A stretch of 64,000 bases of DNA from Leuconostoc holzapfelii. GTDB lineage: Bacteria; Bacillota; Bacilli; Lactobacillales; Lactobacillaceae. Location: positions 186,001 through 250,000 of the forward strand of contig NZ_JAAXPO010000002.1 in NCBI RefSeq assembly GCF_012396485.1, in the 5' to 3' direction. The notes under the pieces were generated by a model, which worked only from the letters and a program-made list of their open reading frames with translations, did not search any database and was not told the DNA's origin. A program made the translations under genes and the position numbers. Shown here piece after piece: positions 27,488-36,532 of the stretch (the stretch's first letter is position 1; every line of letters starts with the position of its first letter).

Positions 27488-29659
27488 TTAAATTGAGCAG
27501 CTTTCACACTCGTTCACACCAGACTCTTGGTTATCATCTGTAAACGTGCGGACGTAATACAATGACTTAATCCCTTTGTTAAAGGCATAATGGCGCAAGA
27601 TGGTTAAATCACGCGTCGTCATCTTGTCAGTCCGACCTTTCTTCCATTCATACAACGCACTTGATAGTGTTGAACGCATGAATAATGTTAACGCCATCCC
27701 TTGGTCAATGTGTTCTTGGGCTGCAGCATAAACGTCAATGACCTTACGCATATCCGTGTCATAAGCAGACACGTAATATGGCATAGTGTCATTATTCAAG
27801 CCTGGGGCTGGATAATAAACCTTCCCAATCATCCCCTCTTGGCGTTCTTCAATCTTATTCACAATTGGCAGCAATGTTGCGGTGGTATCGTTCACATAAG
27901 AAATTGATCCTGTTGGGGCAATCGCATGACGATACGCATTGTACATGCCGTATTTTGCCACGTTGTCTTTCAACTCTGCCCAATCGCGTCGGGTTGGGAC
28001 ATGATGGTTGGCAAAAGCGGCCGCTACTTGGGCTGTCTTTGGTGTCCAATCTTGGGTGAGATACTTATCAAAGTAACGCCCATCAGCATAAGCTGACTTA
28101 TCGAAGTCAAAGAAAGTTTCTTGGCGTTCCTTTGCAATCTTCATAGAAGCTTTAATTGAATAATAGTTCAACGTCATGAAGAATGTCGTCGTGAAGTCAA
28201 GCGATGTCGCATCCCCATAATACATCTGATTTTGCGCAAAATAGGCGGCCAAGCCCATGGCACCCAAGCCAATGGCGTGCTTTTCTTGGTTACCCTTGGC
28301 AATTGAAGGCACCACGTCAAGGTTTGATGTATCTGAGACAAATGTTAGGGCGCGTACCATCGTGTCAACAGACGTTTCAAAATCCGGTGTCGCCATCATG
28401 TTCACAATGTTGATTGACCCCAGGTTGCAGCTCACATCTGAACCTAGGCGCGTATAGTGTTGTCCGTTATCCAAGTCAGAGGGTGTCTGAACTTGAAGAA
28501 TTTCAGAACACAAGTTAGATGAGACAATTTTACCCGCAATCGGATTCGCACGGTTTGTGACATCAATGTTAATGATGTAAGGATAGCCCGATTCTTGTTG
28601 TAACTTTGAGATTTCTTCTTCCAATACACGTGCATTCACACGGTACTTGGTGATTTGCTCATTTGCCACCATGTTGTCGTATTCAGCAGTGATGTCCACG
28701 TAGTTAAATGGCTCACCATAGACTTTTTCAACATCAGCTGGGCTAAACAAGTACATGTCTTCGTTTTGACGGACTAATTCATAGAACTTATCTGGTACAG
28801 TCAAGCCCAAAGAAAGTGTCTTGACACGAATCTTTTCGTCAGCATTTTCTTTCTTAGTGGACAAAAAGGCCATAATATCTGGATGGAACACCGAGAGATA
28901 CACGACCCCAGCCCCTTGGCGTGCGCCAACTTGTGAGGAAAAGGTAAATGAATCTTCCAACAACTTCATAATTGGCACAACGCCACCCGCTGAGTTCGCA
29001 ATCCCCATGACCGGTGCACCAGCTTCACGTAAGTTAGACACGTTAATGCCAACACCGCCACCCATCTTAGATAACTGCAACGCCGAATTGATGGTCCGAC
29101 CAATCGAGTTCATATCATCTGACGTTTGAATAATGAAGCACGATACCAATTCACCACGACGTGCCCGCCCAGCATTCAAAAAGCTGGGTGTTGCAGGTTG
29201 GTAGCGCTGATGAATCATTTCATCAGCCAAACGCAAAGCCAACGCTTCGTTGCCGGCAGCATAATACAAAGCATTCATCGCCACGCGATCCACATAAGTC
29301 TCCACGTAGTATTGCCCGTCGTTGGTCTTTAATGCATATTGATTGTAGAACTTAAAGGCCGCCATAAAGGACTTGAAGTTAAAGTGCTCGCCTTCAAGGT
29401 AGGCATACAATTCTTCAATGAATGCCAACCGGTATTGCGCAATAAAGTCGCGTTCCAAAAAGTTGTTGTCAAACAACCAATCAAAACGTTCCGCCAATGA
29501 ATCAAACTTTAAGACATTAGGCCAGACGTTTTCTTGTAAAAAGGCGTCCAGGGCTTCTTGGTCTTTATCCAGTTGAATCTGGTTATCTTTTGGGATATTA
29601 ACTTGGTTATTCAAATCAAAATAAGTGACTTGATCAATGTTCAATTCTTTTAATGGCAT
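27488..29659 (-). CDS. nrdE: Class Ib ribonucleotide reductase, alpha subunit
   Basis: Protein of 723 residues reducing ribonucleoside diphosphates. Active-site cysteines are visible in RRGELVSCFI and SNLCSEILQ, and the C-terminal redox pair in ECESCSI. The radical-transfer Tyr pair lies in the C-terminal third. There is no N-terminal ATP-cone, as usual for class Ib. NrdH reduces the C-terminal cysteines. AGAGGA lies upstream of the ATG. It is separated from nrdH by a terminator-like hairpin. Confidence 0.97.
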   Translation of the reverse strand: MPLKELNIDQVTYFDLNNQVNIPKDNQIQLDKDQEALDAFLQENVWPNVLKFDSLAERFDWLFDNNFLERDFIAQYRLAFIEELYAYLEGEHFNFKSFMAAFKFYNQYALKTNDGQYYVETYVDRVAMNALYYAAGNEALALRLADEMIHQRYQPATPSFLNAGRARRGELVSCFIIQTSDDMNSIGRTINSALQLSKMGGGVGINVSNLREAGAPVMGIANSAGGVVPIMKLLEDSFTFSSQVGARQGAGVVYLSVFHPDIMAFLSTKKENADEKIRVKTLSLGLTVPDKFYELVRQNEDMYLFSPADVEKVYGEPFNYVDITAEYDNMVANEQITKYRVNARVLEEEISKLQQESGYPYIINIDVTNRANPIAGKIVSSNLCSEILQVQTPSDLDNGQHYTRLGSDVSCNLGSINIVNMMATPDFETSVDTMVRALTFVSDTSNLDVVPSIAKGNQEKHAIGLGAMGLAAYFAQNQMYYGDATSLDFTTTFFMTLNYYSIKASMKIAKERQETFFDFDKSAYADGRYFDKYLTQDWTPKTAQVAAAFANHHVPTRRDWAELKDNVAKYGMYNAYRHAIAPTGSISYVNDTTATLLPIVNKIEERQEGMIGKVYYPAPGLNNDTMPYYVSAYDTDMRKVIDVYAAAQEHIDQGMALTLFMRSTLSSALYEWKKGRTDKMTTRDLTILRHYAFNKGIKSLYYVRTFTDDNQESGVNECESCSI

Positions 29660-29692
29660 AATTTCTATCCTCTAGCCTGCGGCTTTATAATA

Positions 29693-29737
29693 ACAAAAAG
29701 CGGAATTCAACAACTTGCAGCCGTTGATTCCGCCTTT
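29693..29737 (-). terminator. Hairpin terminator or attenuator between nrdH and nrdE
   Basis: On the minus strand GCGGAATCAAC pairs with GTTGAATTCCGC (one bulged base), followed by TTTTTG. It lies inside the nrd operon, so it probably gives partial termination or 3'-end protection and more nrdH than nrdE mRNA. A TATAAA shortly after it might be a second promoter for nrdE. Confidence 0.65.
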
Positions 29738-29756
29738 GTGGGTAACCGTGAGATGG

Positions 29757-29987
29757 TTAAGCTGAAATCTTTTTTAACACGTCTGGGCGGAAACCAGAAA
29801 ACTTTGGCATCCCTTCAATCGCAACAACCGGTGTTTGGCGGAAACCGTCTGCTTTAAGCGTCTCGACATACGCCACTTCTTCTTCAATGTTGATTTCTTT
29901 AAAAGGAATCCCTTGTGCTGACAAAAACTTCTTTGTCATCTTGCATTGTACGCAATTATATTTCGTATAAACCGTTACTTTTTCCAT
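29757..29987 (-). CDS. nrdH: NrdH glutaredoxin-like redoxin
   Basis: Protein of 76 residues with thioredoxin fold. Active site NCVQC near residue 12, cis-Pro in RQTPVVAI, and the NrdH-typical GFRPDVL at the C-terminus, which distinguishes it from ordinary glutaredoxins. It is the electron donor for NrdEF. First gene of the operon, with AGAGG 7 bases before the ATG. Confidence 0.95.
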   Translation of the reverse strand: MEKVTVYTKYNCVQCKMTKKFLSAQGIPFKEINIEEEVAYVETLKADGFRQTPVVAIEGMPKFSGFRPDVLKKISA

Positions 29988-30044
29988 GGGCCAACCTCTT
30001 TCAAAAACATGATTTTGTCTTGCACTGATAAACTGTTACTTGCT

Positions 30045-30072
30045 AGTTTACCGCGTTTGCCAAAATTTACAA
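30045..30072 (-). promoter_or_regulatory. Predicted nrdHEIF promoter
   Basis: Minus strand TTGTAA (30067-30072), a 16-base spacer and TAAACT (30045-30050), about 58 bases before nrdH. Confidence 0.5.
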
Positions 30073-30398
30073 GGACTATATGCGTCTTCACAAACAGTTG
30101 TTCGACATCAGACAAGCTTGACACCGATTTGGCGAGAAAAATGATTTTTAATTTCACAAACTTATTTTCCAACCCCGACAAAGGCCGTCAAATCAACACC
30201 TATGTCCATTTCATCACAAATGCAATCTTATTGAAAATTTTAGAATTTTACCCTTGACAGCCAAGAAACCACTCGTACCGGCATCTGATCGTTTGCTCGC
30301 TCATGACAAATACGAAATTGTGTTCGTTCTTGACCACGCGGCTGGCTGGCTTTACCAAACGCTGACGCGCCCTGTTTTTATTTCAGCGTATTTTCTGG

Positions 30399-30404
30399 TA
30401 TAAT
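30399..30404 (+). promoter_or_regulatory. Extended -10 of the CorC-like gene
   Basis: TGGTATAAT with the hexamer 37 bases before the start codon; -35 weak. Confidence 0.5.
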
Positions 30405-30440
30405 ATCCGGTAGTATACATAAGAAAAGAGGTTTACGACT

Positions 30441-31835
30441 TTGGATTCAGGTCCGTCTATGCTCCTTAACTTTTTCATTATTGTTTTGGTGCTGTTGCTT
30501 GCTATTTTGTTTACATTAACAGAATACTCTTTGGTTAAAGTGCGTCTCAGTGCGTTACGTGATATGCAGGAGAAGCGCGAAAAGCCTTCACGCAATATCG
30601 ACCACGCCATTCATATGGTGACCCACTTAACTGAATATTTATCGACTGCACAAGTCGGTATCACATTAACGAGTTTGATTTTAGGTTGGATCGGTGAAGA
30701 AACCGTCGCTGACATCATTCTCAGTTCAGGGATTATTCCAGCTGAATATGCGCGCGCTGTCTCATCAGTTTCTGCCATGATTATTTTCACGGTGGTGCAC
30801 GCCGTCTTCACTGACTTGGTGCCTAAAAACATCGCGATCGAAGAACCGATTAAGGTCTTGTTACTCATCGTTCGCCCTGTTCGTTTCTTCCACATTTTGT
30901 TGTTCCCTTTGATTTGGACATTAGACCACTTATCAAATGTGATCACACACATGCTTGGCTTCCGTACGGATGGCGAGGAAGATATTTACTCACAAACAGA
31001 AATTTTGTCTCTCTCAAGAAATGCCGCCGCTGCTGGTGAACTTGATGAAGAAGACTTAACATTTATGAAGCGCGCCTTTGAAATGAACGATAAGGTGGCC
31101 GTCGATATCATGATCGACCGGACTTCCATGACTGCCGTTGATGTGACAACGACGATTGCGGATGCGCTGAACCTATACCTACAAGAACGATACTCCCGCT
31201 TCCCAGTCATTGCCGACAACGACAAGGACAAGGTGTTGGGTTATGTCTTTAACTACGATTTGGTCCGCCAAGCACGCATTAACGATGCTGATCCGGTGGC
31301 CAAAATTATGCGTGACATTCCGGCAGTCCCTGAAAATATGGATTTGCACGATGTCATGGACGAAATGATTATGAAGCGCTCACCAATCGCCATTGTCGTT
31401 GATGAATACGGTGGCACAAGTGGCTTGATTACCGACAAAGATATCTATGAAGAACTTTTCGGTACTGTCCGCGATGAAATTGATGATGTGTCTGATGATT
31501 ACATCGAAAAGCTTGGTGACCACCGCTATAAGGTCTCAGGTAAGATGACTCTGTATGATTTTGAACGTTACTTTAGTCAAAAGATTAAAGAATTGGAAGA
31601 AGACGACGCGGTAACTTTGACCGGTTATGTCTTAAACCACGACCCTGAATTTAGAGCCGGTGATACCATGACCGTGGCTAACTTTAAGTTCACTGCCTTG
31701 GATTACGACAATGCTTACATTTCAGAATTTATCGTTCAAGCCTTACCGACGCCACAACAAGACTTGAATCAAAACGGCATTTTCGATGAAGATGAAGCGG
31801 CTGAAAAGCCCGCGTCAACTGAAGAACCTGCTTAA
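30441..31835 (+). CDS. CNNM/CorC/HlyC family membrane protein with CBS domains
   Basis: Protein of 464 residues with three parts: an N-terminal CNNM (DUF21) membrane domain of about four helices (residues 1-190), a CBS pair (about 215-340, with RYSRFPVIADNDKDKVLGYV and PIAIVVDEYGGTSGLITDKD), and a CorC/HlyC C-terminal domain (about 355-445). The last 20 residues are acidic. Relatives are linked to magnesium or cobalt efflux; the ion is not proven here. The start is TTG 30441 with AAAGAGG 9 bases upstream; the next ATG (30459) has no comparable site. Confidence 0.88.
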   Translation: MDSGPSMLLNFFIIVLVLLLAILFTLTEYSLVKVRLSALRDMQEKREKPSRNIDHAIHMVTHLTEYLSTAQVGITLTSLILGWIGEETVADIILSSGIIPAEYARAVSSVSAMIIFTVVHAVFTDLVPKNIAIEEPIKVLLLIVRPVRFFHILLFPLIWTLDHLSNVITHMLGFRTDGEEDIYSQTEILSLSRNAAAAGELDEEDLTFMKRAFEMNDKVAVDIMIDRTSMTAVDVTTTIADALNLYLQERYSRFPVIADNDKDKVLGYVFNYDLVRQARINDADPVAKIMRDIPAVPENMDLHDVMDEMIMKRSPIAIVVDEYGGTSGLITDKDIYEELFGTVRDEIDDVSDDYIEKLGDHRYKVSGKMTLYDFERYFSQKIKELEEDDAVTLTGYVLNHDPEFRAGDTMTVANFKFTALDYDNAYISEFIVQALPTPQQDLNQNGIFDEDEAAEKPASTEEPA

Positions 31836-31837
31836 TC

Positions 31838-31863
31838 TTAAAGCCGCTATCGCGGCTTTTTTT
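31838..31863 (+). terminator. Terminator after the CorC-like gene
   Basis: AAAGCCGC-TATC-GCGGCTTT followed by a T-run. Confidence 0.9.
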
Positions 31864-31975
31864 GTGCCCTGCAATTCTAAAAATTCCATGTTAGAATGGA
31901 AGTAGTAAACATTTAGGAGGCGATTGTACGTCATTGCGGCACCCATTCTCACGCAATGCACTTACGAATATTACT

Positions 31976-32641
31976 ATGGCCATTAACTTATATATTGTGC
32001 GTCACGGCGAAACTTATTTTAACTTTTTGCACCGGTTTCAAGGCTGGTCAGATGCCCCGTTAACACCAAAAGGGATCCAACACGGACACGATGCCGGGAC
32101 TCGACTGGCTCGTATTCACTTTGACGGCGCTTATTCATCAGATTTAACGCGCGCCATTCATACCGCGCGCTATATTCTGCAAAATAACACCGCCGATTCA
32201 CCAAAGGAACCCACCCAACTCTTTGATTTCCGCGAGCAGTTCTTTGGCTCATTTGAAGGCGTTAATGGCGAAACTGTCACCACCACGCTCACGGCTTACA
32301 AGACCGAACCTTTCGAGACTTACGCGAACTTAATTGCGACTTATGGTATGGCCGATGCGATGAATACCATTCAGATTGCTGACCCCTTCCATTTTGCCGA
32401 AGATGATGCCCAATGGTGGGCGCGCGTCTCACACGGCTTTGACGATATTCGTTTCCGGCATAAAGACGGCGATAACGTCCTCATTGTCTCGCATGGCACC
32501 ACGATTCGCGGGATCGCAGAAAAGTTCGCCCGACACGACTTTGCCAGTGAATCTGTTAAAAATGGGGCCGTCATGCAGTTGGCATTAGAACCAGATACAG
32601 CGTCTATCCTGCGCTTTAACGACGTCACGACTGTCTTTTAA
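31976..32641 (+). CDS. Histidine phosphatase (phosphoglycerate mutase-like)
   Basis: Protein of about 221 residues of the histidine phosphatase superfamily: INLYIVRHGETYFN at the N-terminus (phosphohistidine), YSSDLTRAIHTA, and the second His in VLIVSHGTTIRGIA. It lacks the dPGM lid found in the gpmA product, so a phosphatase of small metabolites is more likely than a glycolytic mutase. Start uncertain: ATG 31976 gives the family N-terminus but has no Shine-Dalgarno. AGGAGG at 31915-31920 instead fits a TTG at 31934 (14 extra residues, 13-base spacing) or a short overlapping uORF from TTG 31924 that ends at the ATG. Confidence 0.8.
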   Translation: MAINLYIVRHGETYFNFLHRFQGWSDAPLTPKGIQHGHDAGTRLARIHFDGAYSSDLTRAIHTARYILQNNTADSPKEPTQLFDFREQFFGSFEGVNGETVTTTLTAYKTEPFETYANLIATYGMADAMNTIQIADPFHFAEDDAQWWARVSHGFDDIRFRHKDGDNVLIVSHGTTIRGIAEKFARHDFASESVKNGAVMQLALEPDTASILRFNDVTTVF

Positions 32642-32670
32642 TAGACAATTTGAGCAAAAACTGTTACACT
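32642..32670 (+). promoter_or_regulatory. Promoter of hflX
   Basis: TAGACA (32642-32647), a 17-base spacer and extended -10 TGTTACACT (hexamer 32665-32670). It starts right after the stop codon of the preceding gene and gives a leader of about 160 bases. Confidence 0.65.
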
Positions 32671-32686
32671 AGCAGTAGTTTAAATA

Positions 32687-32837
32687 AAGGAAGTGCAATC
32701 AATTGTCAAACGAATTTTAAGATCCCGTAGATAAAAATAGTTTTCCTATTTTTATGTGCACATCTTGAGATTGGTCCGCAATTTTGCACACAACACGTAA
32801 AATGCCCCCAGTCTCGTCTACTCTGGAGGTATTTTTT
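32687..32837 (+). promoter_or_regulatory. Structured leader of hflX with possible leader peptide
   Basis: AAAGGAAG (32687-32694) is 8 bases before a five-codon ORF at 32703-32720 (TTG start, MSNEF). Then follow an ATAAAAATAG/CTATTTTTAT hairpin (32731-32755), a TGTGCA/TGCACA pair (32755-32760 with 32785-32790), and CCAG/CTGG just before the ATG that would cover the TGGAGG Shine-Dalgarno. Leader peptide plus alternative hairpins is the layout of ribosome-mediated attenuation. Function is inferred. Confidence 0.5.
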
Positions 32838-34136
32838 ATGACTGAACAACACGTTAACGCACCAGCACCACGCCAAGTCTTTCTGGTTGGCTTAACCACA
32901 AGCCAAGCGAATTTGACCTATGAACTCGAAGAGCTTGCTAACCTAGCCAAGGCCAACAACTTAACACCGGTCGAAACGTTCACCCAAAAACTCGAACGGC
33001 CTAACCCCGCCACTTACTTTGGTAAGGGAAAAGTGGAAGAATTGGCAGAAGCAGCCAAGACTTATGATGTGGATATGATTGTTGCCAACGATGAGTTATC
33101 CCCATCTCAGATTCGTAACTTGGAAAAACTCACCAACACGACCGTCTTGGATCGCACGGGGTTAATCTTAGACATTTTTGCCCAACGCGCCCAAACCAAG
33201 GAAGCCAAGTTACAAGTACAATTGGCCCGTTTACAGTACCAACTCCCTCGCTTGCGCACAAGTATGTCTGTCAGCCTTGATCAGCAAACGGGTGCTGGTG
33301 GTGGTGGCTTCACGTCGCGTGGTTCAGGTGAAACAAAGCTCGAGGAATCACGACGCCGGATTACGTCACAAATGGTGCGGATTCGCCAAGAACTCGCCGA
33401 GTTATCCAAAGGCACGTCAACGCGTTCAGCTAAGCGCACCACCAACGAGTTGGCCAATGTCGCTTTAGTCGGGTATACCAACGCCGGTAAGTCAACGTTA
33501 ATGAACCGCCTGCTCGCCCGCTTTGGCGTCGGTGCGGACACGGACGACACCAAGCAAGTGTTTGAAAAAGACATGTTGTTTGCCACGTTAACGACCACCG
33601 TGCGTCAATTGACGTTACCAGATAAGAAACAATTCTTACTGAGTGATACGGTTGGGTTCGTCTCAAAGTTACCACATAACCTGGTGTCCGCCTTTAAATC
33701 AACCTTGCAAGAAGCCGCAAATGCTGATTTGCTGCTACAAATCGTTGACGTGTCAGATGAACACTACAAAGACATGATGGCCACCACGGAAAAGACCTTG
33801 GCCGAAGTCGGCGTCACTGACGTGCCGATGATCACTGTCTACAACAAAGCTGATCGCACCGAACTCGTCTACCCTGAGGTGTCTGGTGAAAACACGATCA
33901 CGATTTCCGCCCTAGACCCTGCCTCACAAGATGCGTTAATTGACTTAATCAAGAAGCAAATCTTCAACGACGTGCAAGAAGTCACGCTCCACATCCCCTT
34001 TGACCAAGGCGCTGTGCAAGCCAAACTCGCCGCTAAGCATACCTTTAGCAAAGAAGACTATGATGAGACGGGGACGCTGATTACCGTTGAATTGTCCGAG
34101 TTAGAACGCAAGTTGTACGCGGATTATATTGTCTAG
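32838..34136 (+). CDS. hflX: GTPase HflX
   Basis: Protein of 432 residues. N-terminal HflX domain (about 10-190) with the nucleotide-binding-like PNPATYFGKGKVEE region and the glycine-rich GAGGGGFTSRGSGETKLE linker; the GTPase domain has G1 LVGYTNAGKSTLMN, G3 LLSDTVGFVSKLPHN and G4 YNKAD. HflX binds 50S subunits and splits or rescues stalled ribosomes during heat or antibiotic stress. Start ATG 32838 has TGGAGG 8 bases upstream. The upstream leader suggests induction by translation stress. Confidence 0.95.
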   Translation: MTEQHVNAPAPRQVFLVGLTTSQANLTYELEELANLAKANNLTPVETFTQKLERPNPATYFGKGKVEELAEAAKTYDVDMIVANDELSPSQIRNLEKLTNTTVLDRTGLILDIFAQRAQTKEAKLQVQLARLQYQLPRLRTSMSVSLDQQTGAGGGGFTSRGSGETKLEESRRRITSQMVRIRQELAELSKGTSTRSAKRTTNELANVALVGYTNAGKSTLMNRLLARFGVGADTDDTKQVFEKDMLFATLTTTVRQLTLPDKKQFLLSDTVGFVSKLPHNLVSAFKSTLQEAANADLLLQIVDVSDEHYKDMMATTEKTLAEVGVTDVPMITVYNKADRTELVYPEVSGENTITISALDPASQDALIDLIKKQIFNDVQEVTLHIPFDQGAVQAKLAAKHTFSKEDYDETGTLITVELSELERKLYADYIV

Positions 34137-34137
34137 T

Positions 34138-34178
34138 AAAAAGCCCCTCACACGGATTAGCGTGTGGGGGGCTTTTTG
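34138..34178 (+). terminator. Terminator of hflX
   Basis: AAAAAGCCCCTCACACG pairs with CGTGTGGGGGGCTTTTT (one G-T pair) around GATTAG. It marks the left boundary of the AT-rich island. Confidence 0.92.
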
Positions 34179-34229
34179 TTGTATATTTTAAAGAATAATC
34201 ATTGTAGAAAAATCTAGGTTGAAAATACC

Positions 34230-34252
34230 TTAATATCGGTATTTATCACAGC
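34230..34252 (-). terminator. Possible terminator of the sal operon
   Basis: AAATACC/GGTATTT, a 7-bp A/T-rich stem about 90 bases beyond salR on the minus strand; the U-run is short. Confidence 0.3.
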
Positions 34253-34344
34253 TACCTTTTTTATAAAGAGCCACTTTTTTTATTTTACAGAAAACTTCTA
34301 ACAAATGCGGAGATAGAACTTAAGTAGTTTTATTTGCCTACAGC

Positions 34345-34950
34345 TCAGAAATCCATAAAATACCCTAATTGCTCAGCTTTGTAGATAGCCTCTTGCTTGT
34401 TATTTACCAAAAGCTTTGAATAGATGTGGTTCAAATGATTAAATACTGTTCTCCTACTAATTTGTAACGTTTCCTCTATTTCTTTTATAGAGAGACCTTT
34501 CTTACTCAAATTTAAGATATCTATTTCCCGGTCGGTTAAAGATTCAACATAATCTTGAGATTCGATGTGTTCAAAATACTTTTCCCCAGAATCCACTTTT
34601 TTTAAGATAGAAATGAGTTGTTTAGGGTCTATATTTTTATCTACAAAACCGTATGCCCCTATTGTTTTTGCTCTCTCTTCATAGATTGACTTAATATATC
34701 CTGTCAGCATAACAACTTTCAAGTTAGGAGTAGACTGTATGAGTTCCTCTGCTATCTCCAATCCATTCTCTTTAGAAATATTTGTTAAATTAATATCAAG
34801 TAATATAATATCGTACTTAGACAAATCAATCATCACATCGTTAAAATTAGAAGTAATCGTATCTATGACATCTACTTCATCATACTGTTGGAATAACAGT
34901 TGGATACTCTTCGCAAATAGTTCATGGTCATCAATTAATAAAATCTTCAT
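34345..34950 (-). CDS. salR: Response regulator, NarL/LuxR type (SalR-like)
   Basis: Protein of 201 residues. Receiver domain (1-120) with acidic pocket DDHE, phospho-acceptor Asp in IILLDINLTN (near residue 53) and Lys in FVDKNIDPKQL. The C-terminal LuxR-type HTH (about 135-195) contains LTDREIDILNLSKKGLSIKEIEE, written here only as the HTH with RRTVFNHLNHIYSKL as recognition helix. It overlaps the kinase gene by 20 bases. As last gene of the sal cluster it should activate the lantibiotic and immunity promoters on sensing peptide, by analogy with SalKR of streptococci. Markedly AT-rich compared with hflX next door. Confidence 0.88.
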   Translation of the reverse strand: MKILLIDDHELFAKSIQLLFQQYDEVDVIDTITSNFNDVMIDLSKYDIILLDINLTNISKENGLEIAEELIQSTPNLKVVMLTGYIKSIYEERAKTIGAYGFVDKNIDPKQLISILKKVDSGEKYFEHIESQDYVESLTDREIDILNLSKKGLSIKEIEETLQISRRTVFNHLNHIYSKLLVNNKQEAIYKAEQLGYFMDF

Positions 34951-36493
34951 AGCATAATTTCCAATCTATGGGAAGTAATATTCTGACATTGAATTGTTTA
35001 TTATCTATTTGTAGCTCCATATCCCCATCAAAAGCTGCTAGTGTTTCTTGAAATGATTCCAAACCTCTACCATAATTTATAGATTGAACTTTTTCCATTA
35101 TCTGATTACTCTCCTCAATGATAATAATATCAGATTGAACCTTTAAAGATAAATGAATATCTTTACTAACTCCATATTTTATAGCATTATTAATTAACTC
35201 TTTTATAAACCTGTAAACAATATCTCCATATAGAGGTGGGATTATTGTACTATTCGAACAGTTGAAATACAATAATTTATTACTTTTCCTTCTTTTGACA
35301 ATATCGTCAAAAAGAGACTGTATATTTTCTTTCATTGTTCGATCGGCAGGAACTATTGGGTGGTAAGTATCAATTTCATCTCTAATACCAGAAACTAAAT
35401 CATTCAACTCATCAACAATGAAACCATGTGTTATATCACTATTTTCTAGAGAGAGTAAGTTTTTTATCGCTATGATATTTTGCAAGACATCATCATGCAA
35501 ATAATTTGAGAACTCCACTCTTATGTTTTCCTCTGATTTCATAAAATAGTTCAGCCTTCTATTTTCATAGTCAAAATTTTGTTTAGAGTTTTCTAAATCA
35601 TAAAAGATACAAGAAATTACCACTAGACAAAATAACGTGCTTGCGTCAACGATTATAAAAAATAAAAAAAAATCTTTAACCAGTGCCTTTATGAGTACAA
35701 CCCAACAAACGATAAGAAGTAGAAATAATAGTTCCATACGAGTTTTGTAGTTACCTAACCATCTTTGAGTCACTAAACTAAATTTATCATGTATGACCCT
35801 AAAATAGTATATTGTACTCATTATAAGGGGAAACAGATACCACCCCAAATTATTAAAGGCTTGATTAACATCTAGCATTTCTCCATAAAATTCACTACTA
35901 AGTATTACCAGTAAAAGCAAAGAAAACAGTATCAATGAACGTCTTACTACTGATATTTGTTGCCTAAAATAACTATAATATAGCACTATAATCAATAACG
36001 GATAAAGGTGTAAAGTAGTAAAAACAATCAGGAATAAGAAATTAAATAAAACTCTATTAACTAAAAGGCTAATTATAGAAACAAAAATAATTATTAACAA
36101 GCACTTATCTAGCTTATCCTTAAATTGTTTCTGCCCATATAATATTAAATCAGTAATCTCAACGGTATAACAATAGAGCAATATAATTTGGAGACCACTA
36201 CTAAAAAAGAGAGGAGTTCCCCTTGATAGCACAGATACTAAGTATTGCCAAATTGTTAAGGAGATGATAGAAATAATTCTTTTAAAAATATCATCTTGTT
36301 TTTGGCGTAATATCGTTGCCAGCCAAATAAAAGCAATATCAATAAGGGTCATTACAAGAGCTACTTTTTCAGAGAAAAGAAGAGACAAGTTCTCTCGATT
36401 ATAGACCAAAATTAACAAGGCTATTAATTGTTGTAACAGGATTATTGCAGTCCCCAAAAATTTACTCTTTGTTATTTTTTCCATTCTTATCAT
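34931..36493 (-). CDS. salK: Sensor histidine kinase (SalK-like)
   Basis: Protein of 520 residues. About nine to ten membrane helices fill residues 10-300; the HisKA_3-type phosphoacceptor is FSNYLHDDVLQNIIAI near residue 340, and the ATPase domain has the N box FIKELINNAIKYG and a late G-rich YGRGLESFQETLAAF. The canonical DxGxG box is reduced to IIIIEESNQ. The many-helix input domain is typical of peptide-sensing kinases paired with NarL-type regulators. No strong Shine-Dalgarno precedes the ATG. Partner of the overlapping salR; expected to sense the SalA peptide. Confidence 0.85.
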   Translation of the reverse strand: MIRMEKITKSKFLGTAIILLQQLIALLILVYNRENLSLLFSEKVALVMTLIDIAFIWLATILRQKQDDIFKRIISIISLTIWQYLVSVLSRGTPLFFSSGLQIILLYCYTVEITDLILYGQKQFKDKLDKCLLIIIFVSIISLLVNRVLFNFLFLIVFTTLHLYPLLIIVLYYSYFRQQISVVRRSLILFSLLLLVILSSEFYGEMLDVNQAFNNLGWYLFPLIMSTIYYFRVIHDKFSLVTQRWLGNYKTRMELLFLLLIVCWVVLIKALVKDFFLFFIIVDASTLFCLVVISCIFYDLENSKQNFDYENRRLNYFMKSEENIRVEFSNYLHDDVLQNIIAIKNLLSLENSDITHGFIVDELNDLVSGIRDEIDTYHPIVPADRTMKENIQSLFDDIVKRRKSNKLLYFNCSNSTIIPPLYGDIVYRFIKELINNAIKYGVSKDIHLSLKVQSDIIIIEESNQIMEKVQSINYGRGLESFQETLAAFDGDMELQIDNKQFNVRILLPIDWKLCYEDFIN

Positions 36494-36532
36494 ATTATTT
36501 ACTTAATCATTAAAGTTAAAAGGTTTTTAGAA

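Larger units (their letters stand above)
29988..30440. other. Intergenic region between nrdH and the CorC-like gene
   Basis: These 453 bases between divergent genes hold the nrdH promoter (30045-30072) and the -10 of the CorC-like gene. GGACTATATGCGTC near 30073 faintly resembles an NrdR box but lacks its symmetry. Open frames here have no good start or known product. Nothing else is recognised. Confidence 0.4.

Noticed and set aside
30071-30086. Possible NrdR box near the nrdH promoter
   Set aside because: Only the central CTATATG part resembles the consensus; the flanking dyad is missing and no second box at the usual spacing was found.
29946-30257. 103-codon open frame on the plus strand upstream of the CorC-like gene
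   Set aside because: It begins antisense inside nrdH, has no Shine-Dalgarno, and its composition does not look protein-like; it covers the nrdH promoter region.
32838-34136. HflX as a horizontally acquired antibiotic-resistance variant (HflXr)
   Set aside because: Base composition matches the host and it looks like the ordinary chromosomal hflX; resistance cannot be read from sequence.
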